The notes: generated by a model from the letters alone, not told the origin. Counted from the stretch's first letter, positions 18,485 through 26,326 are shown. The stretch is 37,360 bases of DNA from Bacteroidota bacterium (GCA_013286235.1 JABDGE010000033.1:1-37360); one strand, 5' to 3'. Made by a program: numbers and translations.

Positions 18485-18965
18485 AAAAGCTCATCAACGG
18501 AGCAATTTCGACTGCGGACGTCTTATACTGGATAATTATATAAAACGGCTTGCCAGCCAGGACGTAAAACGGGATTTAGCTGTCTGTTACGTTCTCTGTG
18601 ACAGCCCGGACAACACGGTGCTTGGGTATTATACCCTGTCAAGTCATTCCATTAAGCTGGAAGAACTGCCGGAAGAACTGGTAAAAAAGCTGCCAGCGGC
18701 CTATGCCGATATACCGACCATATTGTTGGGACGGCTGGCGATGGGTAAGGCCCACCAGGGCAAGGGGTTGGGGCAGTACCTTCTGATTCAAGCGCTGAAT
18801 CAATGCGCCGGGTTGTCGGAAAGAATGGGTATCCTGGCCGTAATGGTCGACCCGATAGATGAAAAAGCGGCCAGCTTTTACAAAGCCTACGGCTTTACCG
18901 CCTTGCCGGGCAGCGACCGGATGTTCATGACGGTTAAGACCATACTGGCATCACAACAGGGGTGA
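18459..18965 (+). CDS. GNAT acetyltransferase toxin (TacT-like)
   Basis: A 168-aa GCN5-related acetyltransferase. In this family the toxin acetylates the amino group of aminoacyl-tRNA and stops translation. The acetyl-CoA-binding motif is HQGKGLG, preceded by PTILLGRLAM, a hallmark of TacT/AtaT-type toxins. The C-terminal SFYKAYGFTALPGSDRMFM contains the tyrosine expected at the active site. The length is normal and no damage is visible, so the pair is probably functional. The ATG at 18459 lies inside the antitoxin gene. Confidence 0.9.
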   Translation: MALAIAILEKAHQRSNFDCGRLILDNYIKRLASQDVKRDLAVCYVLCDSPDNTVLGYYTLSSHSIKLEELPEELVKKLPAAYADIPTILLGRLAMGKAHQGKGLGQYLLIQALNQCAGLSERMGILAVMVDPIDEKAASFYKAYGFTALPGSDRMFMTVKTILASQQG

Positions 18966-19075
18966 AACGGGTCTTCAGCATACAAGCGAAAAGGGGGAAG
19001 CCGCATGGTTTCCTTTTTCGGCGAGCTCTGTTTTTGAGCGTGCCTGATTCGTTCGATCGCAGGCACAGATTGAAA

Positions 19076-19347
19076 GGCCAGACGCAAAATATTGCGTCTC
19101 TACAGCCAATCACGACTGTCCGGCAAAACCTGCACACCTCAACTTTGCAACGGCCAGACGCAAAATATTGCGTCTCTACAGCCAATCACGACTGTCCGGC
19201 AAAACCTGCACACCTCAACTTTGCAAAGGGCCAGACGCAAAATATTGCGTCTCTACAGCCAATCACCACTGTCCGGCAAAACCTGCACACCTCAACTTTG
19301 CAAAGGCCAGACGCAAAATATTGCGTCTCTACAGCCAATCACGATCA
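19076..19347. repeat. 76-bp tandem repeat with a hairpin in each unit (about 3.6 copies)
   Basis: Units start with GGCCA at 19076, 19152, 19229 and 19305 (periods 76, 77, 76); the fourth is cut off near 19347. Each contains AGACGCAA-AATA-TTGCGTCT, an 8-bp perfect stem, followed by CTACAGCCAATCAC. The units are nearly identical, pointing to recent amplification. The open frames through the array are by-products of the repeat and are not genes. Confidence 0.93.
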
Positions 19348-19457
19348 TCTTCGGAATCCGCTAAAGGGGGAGTTAAGAAATTAATCTATTTTTTTAGAGC
19401 CATTCCTACCAACCCGATTTTACCAATTTGGCTTCGCATTTTGCAAAAAACTTTGAG

Positions 19458-19505
19458 GTACTTTGCGTGTACTTTTGAGGTACTTTGTGTGTACTTTGTG
19501 TGTAC
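19458..19505. repeat. Word array 1: GTAC every 11 bp, five times
   Basis: GTAC occurs at 19458, 19469, 19480, 19491 and 19502, exactly 11 bp apart. The filling between is TTTG/GTGT-like. Same geometry as the array at 26020-26056. Confidence 0.85.
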
Positions 19506-19756
19506 TGCCTCCACCCTGAAATAGGTTTACACTCTTGTTAGATAATCCTGTTTTTTCTTTACTGCCATTTTGTTACTTCTGAAACCGTTTACAATAATTT
19601 TCATGCATGTAAATTGAGCCACCAAAAGGGGCAAAATATGGTCTGCCGTGTGTTTTTTTACTGAAAAACTTAAATTTATCGCGTTCTGAACAAACATTTT
19701 ATATCTCAAGTGACTAAAAATCAGTTATTTATAGTTGTAATTTTCGAACAAACACC

Positions 19757-19840
19757 GTGTGATTCTCGTATGAATTTTGTGAAATTTCGTGTGAATAGCG
19801 TGTGATTTTGGTGTGAATCGTATGTGAATTCCGTGTGATT
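19757..19840. repeat. Word array 2: GTGTGA every 11 bp, eight units
   Basis: GTGTGA or a close variant begins at 19757, 19768, about 19779, 19789, 19800, 19811, 19822 and 19833. Seven steps average 11 bp; units are typically GTGTGAAT or GTGTGATT. The array ends in a T-run. Confidence 0.8.
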
Positions 19841-20008
19841 TTTTTCAGGACTGGTTTTTTTCAGCGTTCAGGAAGGGCCCTTCGTAAAGTTGATTTGTCG
19901 GATTTCGCTGAGTTAGCGGACTTTCCTAAAACTCATATTCTAAACAAATATTCAATATGTCAAAGAACAAAAATAAGTTGGATGCCACCTTTGGTAATTC
20001 AAAATTCG

Positions 20009-20118
20009 ACTCCCCCACAAATATGTTTTGTTTTTATAGCGAATACAAATCGGGATTTCGTGAGCTTACTTGCAGTGTTAGCTTAGCTTACTCGTAGTGT
20101 TACGTTACGAAATTTTTT
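20009..20118. repeat. Word array 3 with conserved flank: GCTTAC/GTTASS
   Basis: The left flank CCCACAAATATGTT...AATCGGGATTT (20017-20058) is shared with 26210-26250. Then GCTTAC at 20064, GTTAGC at 20077, GCTTAC at 20086 and GTTACG at 20099 give offsets 0, 13, 22 and 35. The right edge TTACGAAATTTT is shared with the array at 26020. Confidence 0.75.
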
Positions 20119-20225
20119 TTGGCTGTTAAGCAGTTAGAAATGAGCGGCTTGACGGGCCATCGGCGGGAGAATTCAGGTGGGGAATATCAGGCCGATTTTA
20201 ATGTTAGGTTTTGGGGCACGGATGG

Positions 20226-20268
20226 GGACATGGGCTGGCGGTACGTAAAGTTCATTACCTGTCAGTGG
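20226..20268 (+). repeat. Dispersed island repeat, copy A (left part)
   Basis: Contains GGCTGGCGGTACGTAAAG and TTCATTACCTGTCAG. The core GGCGGTATGCAAAGTTCATT recurs at 24.43, 25.41, 27.54 and 27.72 kb on the same strand. Confidence 0.75.
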
Positions 20269-20354
20269 AATTGTCTGAACCACTGATTAAACGGATTCGT
20301 TGATTTCACAGATTTCGCTTTAAAGTTACCTGCCAGTGCAGCATGGCGGGTTAG

Positions 20355-20418
20355 CTATCAGCGGGGGCATGAAGCCCACCTCTTTTGGCGTTTGCGCGGA
20401 TTTGAGCGCCCGGATGGG
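20355..20418 (+). repeat. Dispersed island repeat, copy B (right part)
   Basis: TATCAGCGGGGGCATGAAGC, then CCACCTCTTTTGGCGTTTGC and GCGCCCGGATGGG. It matches the right half of copies D, F and G and lies just before the sterol-desaturase-family gene. Confidence 0.75.
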
Positions 20419-20487
20419 GTTTAACCGGCATATATAATTTGGATTTTTTTTTAACTTAGCTGAAATACATTGTATAAAATAATATAA

Positions 20488-21711
20488 ATGAGTTTTACCA
20501 AAAAGCTGCACGTAAATTGGAGGATCATTGAAAACGTAATTTTCGTATGCGCGTTTGGTTTTATCATGTATAAACTGGTTTCGGACTATTCGCTGTCTAT
20601 TTACAACTCCGTAAAAGGCAGAGGATTTGTCGGATCGGTCATTCGTCCTTTTTCAAATCATAATTATTATAAAAGCTTATTAGCCATCATAATTATGTTA
20701 AATGTTACTTACCTGTTATGGGAAGTTCTGTCGTTGATTGTTCTGCTTTTGAAACAAGAAAGCGGTACTATACCAGGTGATAGTAAACATAAACGCATCT
20801 TTAATAATGTTTTGGTCCATTATAAGTCCTCTTTTTTGGCTTTGATCATCACCGAACTTTTGCCAAAATTGTTTTTGATCCACATGTTTTGGATCTGGCT
20901 GCCCCATTTTCAAAAAATCCGGCTGTTCACCGTCAATTTACAATGGTATAGCTGGATCTATGCCTACTTTTGCTTTGAATTTGCCGTATGGCTTTACCAT
21001 TTCTGTTCTCATCGCGTACGGTTTTTATGGTGCCTTCATGCCCCGCACCATTCTCCAACCGAGTTAAATCTGACGGTAAACTGGATCAACTTTTTCGCAG
21101 AGGGTTTTTATTCCACTTTCGTCTACTTAGTTATTTTAACGCTTTTTGGCATCAACCCGGTGATGTTTGTGACCATTATGTTAATCAGCACTACGTGGGG
21201 AATGTTTGCCCATATCAGCGAAAGGGCTTTAAAAAATGGAAAACTTGGCGTATTGCAGCATTTGATCATTACGCCGGCACATCACCGGGTACATCATGCA
21301 AAACATCCGCTGTACATCGACAGGAACTTTGCCTCGACTGTGCCGTTATGGGATTGGCTATTTGGAACCTTGCAGCCATTTAAAGAAGAGATAAGGATGG
21401 ATTATGGTGTGACAAGAGAATTAGATGTTACCAATTTTTGTGACCTGTATTTTGGTGAAATATTACTACTCTGGCGCGATGTGAAAAATGCAGCAACATT
21501 TAAAAATAAATTTTTATACTTCGTAAAGCCCCCGGGGTGGGCCCCTGCATGTTCAGCCAATACGGCTTCTGTTTTAAGGCGCGAATTTTTGAAAACAAAC
21601 CCCGAATTGGGTATTACCAGTAAAAACAGGATGTTATCGGCAATTAAAGGCTGGGTTAAAACGTATAAGGCCGCGGATAGTCCTATAGTAGCAGAGGCCT
21701 TCATTGATTGA
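20488..21711 (+). CDS. Sterol desaturase/fatty acid hydroxylase family membrane protein
   Basis: A 407-aa polytopic membrane protein with the di-iron histidine motifs of the fatty acid hydroxylase superfamily: H171-FCS-H175, H184-AP-HH (187-188), H242, and HHRVHH at 265-270. Family members hydroxylate or desaturate lipids with O2. The N-terminal 130 residues add extra membrane segments, and the C-terminal 90 residues form a soluble extension. The substrate is unknown. It stands alone between copies of the island repeat, so it looks like a single-gene insert. Confidence 0.87.
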   Translation: MSFTKKLHVNWRIIENVIFVCAFGFIMYKLVSDYSLSIYNSVKGRGFVGSVIRPFSNHNYYKSLLAIIIMLNVTYLLWEVLSLIVLLLKQESGTIPGDSKHKRIFNNVLVHYKSSFLALIITELLPKLFLIHMFWIWLPHFQKIRLFTVNLQWYSWIYAYFCFEFAVWLYHFCSHRVRFLWCLHAPHHSPTELNLTVNWINFFAEGFYSTFVYLVILTLFGINPVMFVTIMLISTTWGMFAHISERALKNGKLGVLQHLIITPAHHRVHHAKHPLYIDRNFASTVPLWDWLFGTLQPFKEEIRMDYGVTRELDVTNFCDLYFGEILLLWRDVKNAATFKNKFLYFVKPPGWAPACSANTASVLRREFLKTNPELGITSKNRMLSAIKGWVKTYKAADSPIVAEAFID

Positions 21712-21815
21712 AATCACACTGGTACGTCAGCGGGACGCTGAGAGTGGTTCGGGTTTAAACAAGATGCGTGAACCGGCGGGGAGGCCACCTCTTTTGGCCT
21801 TCGCGCGACTGAATA
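21702..21815 (+). repeat. Two joined repeat types after the desaturase gene
   Basis: TTGATTGAAATCAC...GGTACGTCAGCGGGACGCTG at 21702-21775 is a diverged copy of the sequence at 22316-22405 (TACGTAAGCGGGAGGCTGAC). It runs into CCACCTCTTTTGGCCTTCGC, copy C of the dispersed island repeat. The repeat begins inside the last codons of the desaturase gene. Confidence 0.65.
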
Positions 21816-21936
21816 GGGGAATAACAATATGGCAACATCATGGGTGTTCGGACGAACTGCATGATCGAGAAAACTACTCGAAAAGAGCGTAGGTCCGCCC
21901 GAAAGTCGTACGTTAATGCTCACCACAATGTATATT

Positions 21937-22230
21937 CGTTTGCACAATGAGACCCCGCTCATTGCCGCGGGGGCTAGTCACTTTTTTGTCTTGATACAAA
22001 AAAGTAACCAAAAAAAATCAAGTCCGCAGAAATGCTTCTTTGCGCTGCAGGCCTTTGCCCACAAAACCGGGGAAAACCTTGGGCTGCAACTTCTTTCGCC
22101 GGCTTAACCCTGTCGCTTCGTTACCATATATGCGAAAAGTTGCTATGCCCTGGCCCCCTTCATCCCCAACATTGTTGGGGACCGGTTTTCCCCGGTTTTT
22201 TTCCGAAGCTCTTCTGCGGACGGTCGACAA
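21937..22230. mobile_element. MITE-like structured repeat, copy 1
   Basis: Begins like the 31.36-kb copy (CACAATGAGACCCCGCTCAT). It carries GTCACTTTTTTGT (21977-21989) paired with ACAAAAAAGTAAC (21996-22008). Further in, AAAACCGGGGAAAACC (22063-22078) is the perfect reverse complement of 22184-22199, and GTCCGCAGAA (22022-22031) of 22212-22221, giving nested arms. CCCCAAC/GTTGGGG forms a small stem near 22164-22180. No transposase is encoded. Confidence 0.6.
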
Positions 22231-22315
22231 CTAATATTTTTCAAGAAAAAGTAACGATGGTATTTAACACAACAACGATTTTTGATCTTCCGAACACCTG
22301 TGATGGCAACAAGCC

Positions 22316-22405
22316 TTGATTGATTAAAATCAGCTTGATACGTAAGCGGGAGGCTGACAATGGTTTGGATTGAAGCAATATGCTTGAGCCGGCGAGGTAT
22401 CCTGC
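22316..22405. repeat. Second copy of the TACGT-AGCGGGA repeat
   Basis: Parallel to 21702-21790 with substitutions throughout, for example GAGCCGGCGAGGTATCCTGC against GAACCGGCGGGGAGGCCACC. The two copies bracket the MITE-like element. Confidence 0.6.
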
Positions 22406-22431
22406 ATTTGGCGCCGCACCCGGCGGTGAAA

Positions 22432-23028
22432 TCAATCCTGTTCGCGGATGGTTTGGACGTATGTCTTGCCGTATGGATAGAACAGCTCTTTGCGGCCTTC
22501 CTGCCAGGCCTGTTTCATTTCGGGCGTAGTAATGTCCCAGTCTGCCCGGCATTTCTTGCTGACGGCACGCAAATCCTGGCGCAAGTCCTCCATGGTGGGC
22601 CTTCCAAAATACCAGTACCCGTTGTAGATCTTGTAGATGATGAGGTCCGGCTCCAAAACAACCACGTGAGGGATCATGGGATTGTGCACAGGGTCCGTAT
22701 ATTCGGGGATGTCGAGATCCTTTTGGACAACACGGCCCGCGTCGGATAGGAAGGGCCAGTGCGCGCCAACTCCGCTACGGTATTCGTTTGTCTCCGAGAG
22801 GTTATCGGTACTGATGGTGACCAACCGGCAATAGCCGACTTCCATTTCACGGTATAACCCGATAAGCCCTTCATGCTGGCGCCGGTCCTTTGGGCAGAAG
22901 CCCCCGCGACTCAGCACCACGATCATGGGATCCGCGCCCTGGAGTTCGGACAATTTCCGCCGTGTGGCTGTGTGGTCGGTTAGCTGATAATCAGGAAAAC
23001 GAGCTCCGGGTATTAGGTCATTTCGCAT
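22432..23028 (-). CDS. Redoxin (AhpC/TSA-like) family protein
   Basis: A 198-aa thioredoxin-fold protein. The N-terminal PGARFPDYQLTD and the active-site segment VVLSRGGFCPKDRRQ place it near AhpC/TSA proteins whose motif is normally RG-WCPYC. Cys45 is kept, but the second CxxC cysteine is Asp48, so it would act, if at all, through one cysteine. The C-terminal half (IPHVVVLEPDLIIYKIYNGYWYFGRP) is intact. A near-identical copy of its first 107 codons lies at 24455-24790. Confidence 0.82.
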   Translation of the reverse strand: MRNDLIPGARFPDYQLTDHTATRRKLSELQGADPMIVVLSRGGFCPKDRRQHEGLIGLYREMEVGYCRLVTISTDNLSETNEYRSGVGAHWPFLSDAGRVVQKDLDIPEYTDPVHNPMIPHVVVLEPDLIIYKIYNGYWYFGRPTMEDLRQDLRAVSKKCRADWDITTPEMKQAWQEGRKELFYPYGKTYVQTIREQD

Positions 23029-23149
23029 GGTGTTGAAAGTGAATGGTTAAATAAATTTTTTGCCTTAACTGCTGGTTTTATCTAATACAAAGTTATTCAA
23101 AATTGCAGGTATTATAATAGCCGCCGGGTCTGTTTCAATCAGCGGTTAG

Positions 23150-23233
23150 CGGTTTGAATAGTTCATTACCTGTCAGCGTGGGCACGAGAAGTCCACCTCT
23201 TTTGGCCTTTGCCCGGATTCTCGCGAATGGATA
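23150..23233 (+). repeat. Dispersed island repeat, copy D
   Basis: GTTCATTACCTGTCAGCGTG, GGCACGAGAAGTCCACCTCT and TTTGGCCTTTGCCCGGATTC, in the spacer between the redoxin and DUF1016 genes. The remainder of this 336-base spacer shows nothing recognisable. Confidence 0.8.
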
Positions 23234-23364
23234 GCTAAGACGAAAAATCATCGTTCAGTAAACTCGAAATAGGACTAAAAAATTAGCTTTGCAGTACGCA
23301 CTTTGTTTGGCGCTTAAAATGAGATTAGCACCGAAAGGAAAACTAAATAAATAAAGAAAAGGAA

Positions 23365-24378
23365 ATGAAAGGCGTCAACAGCGAACAAACATTGCTTTCT
23401 CAGTAATCGGAATTGATAGAGGATACCCAGCAAAATTGGGTAAAGCAGGCCAATAGTACGCTTACCATGCTTTTTTGGAAAATTGGCAAACAGATCAATG
23501 AAAATATCCTGCAAAACCAACGAGCCGATTATGGGAAACAAATTGTTGTTACGCTTTCTAAACAGTTAGCCGATAAATATGGGAGGAATTTTGAAGAAAG
23601 AAATTTGCGTCGGATGTTGCAGTTCGCTGTACAATTTACCGATGAAGAAATTGTCGTTACACTGTCACGACAATTGAGTTGGTCGCATTTCCTTGTGCTT
23701 ATACCACTGAAAAGTATTGACGAAAAATTATTTTATGCACGAAAAGTTGCCGACGAACTCTTAGGTGTGCGGGAATTACGCAATCAGATCGCAACAAAAA
23801 CTTTTGAACGTATGCACATCGCAAATTTACAAATCAGCGATAATCATCCTAATATACATAACACTTTTAAGGACCCCTATTTTTTGGATTTCCTGGGCTT
23901 ACAAAACACCTATTTGGAAAGAGACCTGGAAGCCGCTATTTTGAGGGAGCTGGAAACGTTTGTCTTAGAACTCGGCAAGGGGTTCGCATTTGTGGAACGC
24001 CAAAAAAGAATGATTATTGATGGGGAGGATTTTTACCTGGACTTGCTTTTTTATCATCGCTCCCTGAAACGGTTGGTGGCGATTGAATTAAAATTGGGAA
24101 AGTTTACAGCGAAACATAAAGGTCAAATGGAACTGTACTTAAAATGGCTGGATAAATACGAAAAGAAACAGGGCGAGCTACCCCCGGTCGGGTTAATTCT
24201 TTGTGCCGAAAGCAGTCGTGAACAAATTGAATTATTGGAGATGCACAAAGAAGGGATTGTAGTGGCCGAATATTGGACTGAACTACCACCAAAAAAACAG
24301 CTCGAGCAAAAAATACATAATCTAATAATAGAGGCGAGAGAGCGGATAGAAATAAAAAGACTTTCAGGCACATTGTAA
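23365..24378 (+). pseudogene. DUF1016/PDDEXK nuclease (YhcG-like), early in-frame stop
   Basis: Predicted PD-(D/E)XK nuclease of the YhcG/DUF1016 type, often found near restriction-modification and other defence genes. The N-terminal helical DUF1016 part contains LFWKIGKQI, YGKQIVVTLSKQL and SHFLVLIPLK. The nuclease core follows with Asp210 in FYLDLLFYH and Glu225/Lys227 in AIELKLGK (numbered from 23413), then GQMELYLKWLDKYE. The natural start appears to be the ATG at 23365 behind a purine-rich RBS. After 13 codons there is a TAA at 23404-23406, and the frame reopens at once. A TTG at 23413 could restart translation and would give 321 aa with all motifs. Either the gene is newly broken or the true start is downstream. 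Confidence 0.75.
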
Positions 24379-24418
24379 CCGGAGAATATTATGCCGGTTT
24401 ACGGTTAGGTTTGTGCGC

Positions 24419-24470
24419 ATGGATAAGGTTTGGGTTGGCGGTATGCAAAGTCCATTACCTGGCAGCGGGG
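24419..24470 (+). repeat. Dispersed island repeat, copy E (at a duplication breakpoint)
   Basis: TTGGGTTGGCGGTATGCAAA and GTCCATTACCTGGCAGCGGG. It stops at CGGGG, where the truncated redoxin copy begins. Confidence 0.85.
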
Positions 24471-24790
24471 ATGTCGAGATCCTTTTGGACAACACGGCCC
24501 GCGTCGGATAGGAAGGGCCAGTGCGCGCCAACTCCGCTGCGGTATTCGTTCGTCTCGCTGAGGTTATCCGTGCTGATGGTGACCAGCCGGCAATAGCCTA
24601 CTTCCATTTCCCGGTATAATTCAATAAGCCCTTCATGCTGGCGCCGGTCTTTAGGGCAGAAGCCCCCGCGACTCAGCACCACGATCATGGGATCCGCTGC
24701 CTGGAGTTCGGACAATTTCCGCCGTGTGGCTGTGTGGTCGGTTAGCTGATAATCGGGGAAACGGGCTCCGGGTGTAATGTCATTTCGCAT
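24455..24790 (-). pseudogene. Truncated duplicate of the redoxin gene
   Basis: The first about 107 residues match the 22432-23028 protein with only a few differences in the first 60 (DITPG for DLIPG, AADP for GADP, IELYR for IGLYR). The match covers 24466-24790 against 22704-23028, 325 bases each, with no length difference. After LDIP the frame enters repeat copy E and ends as AAR-stop. The active-site cysteine region is kept, but the C-terminal half of the fold is gone, so it is probably not functional. Confidence 0.88.
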
Positions 24791-24902
24791 GTTGTTGAAT
24801 TAAATGGTTGGATGGATTAGGATCCATCAATTTAAACGCACCGAGCGTAAATATAAAAATTCCTGGTATTAAGGAGATGGTCATTGCCCGCTATTTTATG
24901 CG

Positions 24903-25268
24903 TCAAATTTTCCCTTCCGCTATTCTTTTTTTTAACAAAGCGGGTATTATTTCCATTATAAAACCATGGCTTGAATAACCTTCAGCAAAATCCATCAAGT
25001 CGGAACGTTTTAAATGTTGGTCAAGGTATAATGTTCCACGTTCGGTGATGGCATATTTAAACGGCGAGCCGTTATCTAAGTACCCGGAGGTTTTTATTAA
25101 ACGGTGTTTAAATAATGTCGCCATGTTTTCATCAAGTTCGGCTGGAAAAAAGTTTGATCTGTCAAGATGTTTTACCAGCTTGTAGTCATTGTCAGCAAAT
25201 CCCGTCTCGATAAAAAATAAGATCAAAAGTTGCTTTGTTGTAAGTTCTATGTTTTCTTCGGTACTCAT
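24903..25268 (-). CDS. Small winged-helix-like protein
   Basis: A 121-aa soluble protein. The helix-rich N-terminus (TTKQLLILFFIETGF) and the middle segment FKHRLIKTSGYLD followed by FKYAITERGTLYLDQHL resemble a helix plus beta-wing, as in winged-helix regulators. No partner domain is seen. It sits between repeat copies E and F, alone on the minus strand. Its function may be transcriptional regulation; this is weak inference from fold-like pattern only. Confidence 0.6.
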   Translation of the reverse strand: MSTEENIELTTKQLLILFFIETGFADNDYKLVKHLDRSNFFPAELDENMATLFKHRLIKTSGYLDNGSPFKYAITERGTLYLDQHLKRSDLMDFAEGYSSHGFIMEIIPALLKKRIAEGKI

Positions 25269-25375
25269 GCTGTTTTAGCTATGAAGTTAGGAAGTTATTT
25301 GATGATAATTTGAAGTTTATGTAAACGAAGTTCAACATGGATTTACATGCCGGCTGGGCGCGATTGCCCCAACGG

Positions 25376-25500
25376 TTTCGGCGCGGATTCGCGCCTGGAT
25401 TGGAATTGGGTTGGCGGTATGCAAAGTTCATTACCTATCAGCGTGGGCACGAGAACCCCACCTCTGTTGGCCTTTGCGCGGATCGCGCCTGGATTGGGGA
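25376..25500 (+). repeat. Dispersed island repeat, copy F (most complete)
   Basis: Reads GGATTGGAATTGGGTTGGCG, GTATGCAAAGTTCATTACCT, ATCAGCGTGGGCACGAGAAC, CCCACCTCTGTTGGCCTTTG, then GCGCGGATCGCGCCTGGATT. A second copy of the terminal GCGCGGATTCGCGCCTGGAT also precedes it at 25380. This is the best guide to the consensus of about 105 bp. Confidence 0.85.
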
Positions 25501-25589
25501 GACGGTAGGGGCCTCGATTTTTCCAACGTTTTATTGCCTGGTTGATGCATGGTTAATGCGATGTTCCTCGCTCATTTATTGACGATTAT

Positions 25590-25660
25590 TGCAGGCTAAT
25601 GCGATGTTAATGCTGGTTTTTTTGCGATGTTAATCCTGGTTTTTTTGCGATGTTAATGCT
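25590..25660. repeat. Short GCGATGTTAATGCTGGTTTTTT repeats
   Basis: GCGATGTTAAT(G/C)CTGGTTTTTTT recurs about 22-23 bases apart at 25600-25655, with related GATGCATGGTTAATGCGATG just before. Three to four units are seen. Confidence 0.65.
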
Positions 25661-25839
25661 TTAACGTAATAGCCTGATTTTTAAACTTTTCAAAGAACAA
25701 TTTGAAGCCGCGCATCCCGCGTGGTTCTCTTAATTTCGCCTTTTTTTGCTCTTTTTTCAGCAATCCCGTTAAAAAGGGGGCTTTAGCTACTGAACTTTCA
25801 TGCAAATCACTCCTCAGCAAGGCTTCCGGGCAGGCCCAA

Positions 25840-25960
25840 AGGACTCCTTTGTGAGTTTGCCCGCCGCGGCGGGTTTGCGTGCCGCAGCGGGCAGGGCAAT
25901 GCCGAGGCTGGTGCAAAGGACTCCTTTGTGAGCAGGCAGCCCTGCCGCGGCAGGCAGGCT
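25840..25960. repeat. GC-rich palindrome cluster
   Basis: CAAAGGACTCCTTTG occurs twice, near 25849 and 25914, each followed by a GC palindrome: CCCGCCGCGGCGGG (25860-25873) and CCTGCCGCGGCAGG (25941-25954). The open frame across this stretch has no protein-like features. Confidence 0.75.
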
Positions 25961-25999
25961 CAAATCCGGTTTAAAGGTGCCGCGTTTATATTAAACATG

Positions 26000-26070
26000 C
26001 AAACCGGGTTTTGCTAAGGGTACAGTAATTGTACCGAGACGGTACACTACGAGTACCGTTACGAAATTTT
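26000..26070. repeat. Word array 4: GTAC every 11 bp, four times
   Basis: After ACCGGGTTTTGCTAAGG, GTAC occurs at 26020, 26031, 26042 and 26053, exactly 11 bp apart, as two GGTAC-N7-GTACC palindromes. The right edge CGTTACGAAATTTT is shared with the array at 20064. Confidence 0.85.
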
Positions 26071-26207
26071 AATGCACTCAAAATCAGCGAGATGCGGCGG
26101 CTGTGCTTGCGAAGAAAAGGACAGAAAAAAATAGATCCTTCCCCTCACGAGCAGCCGACCTCTCGCGCCTGAATGAGGGCTGTTTGTTTGCTTTTCATGG
26201 AATCGCC

Positions 26208-26306
26208 CACAAATATGTTCTGATTTTATGGATAAGAAAAATCGGGATTTACTAAGTATACGCCAGGAGCATACTTAGCATACACCTGGTGTATACTCCC
26301 TAAAAT
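26208..26306. repeat. Word array 5 with conserved flank: GTATAC/GCATAC
   Basis: The left flank CCCACAAATATGTTCTGATT and AATCGGGATTTACTAA is shared with 20017-20058. Then GTATAC 26256, GCATAC 26269, GCATAC 26278 and GTATAC 26291 lie at offsets 0, 13, 22, 35, the same as in the array at 20064. Confidence 0.8.
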
Positions 26307-26326
26307 TTAATAACCTGTGGGCCTGT

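Noticed and set aside
19076..19347. CRISPR array
   Set aside because: The whole 76-bp unit is repeated with no unique spacers, and no cas gene is present.
18962..19524. Overlapping open frames of 90-140 codons after the toxin gene
   Set aside because: They exist because the 76-bp repeat units stay open in several frames; the translations are repeats of the same peptide with no family resemblance.
19835..20086. 83-codon frame upstream of the desaturase
   Set aside because: It spans word arrays 2 and 3 and the shared flank; composition is not coding-like.
25337..25582. 81-codon open frame over repeat copy F
   Set aside because: The peptide is just the island repeat translated; other copies are not open in the same frame.
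25653..25916. 87-codon minus-strand frame
   Set aside because: Runs through GC palindromes and duplicated CAAAGGACTCCTTTG; no protein-like pattern.
19458..26296. Iterons of a replication origin
   Set aside because: No rep or dnaA gene is nearby, and each array uses a different word, unlike iterons.
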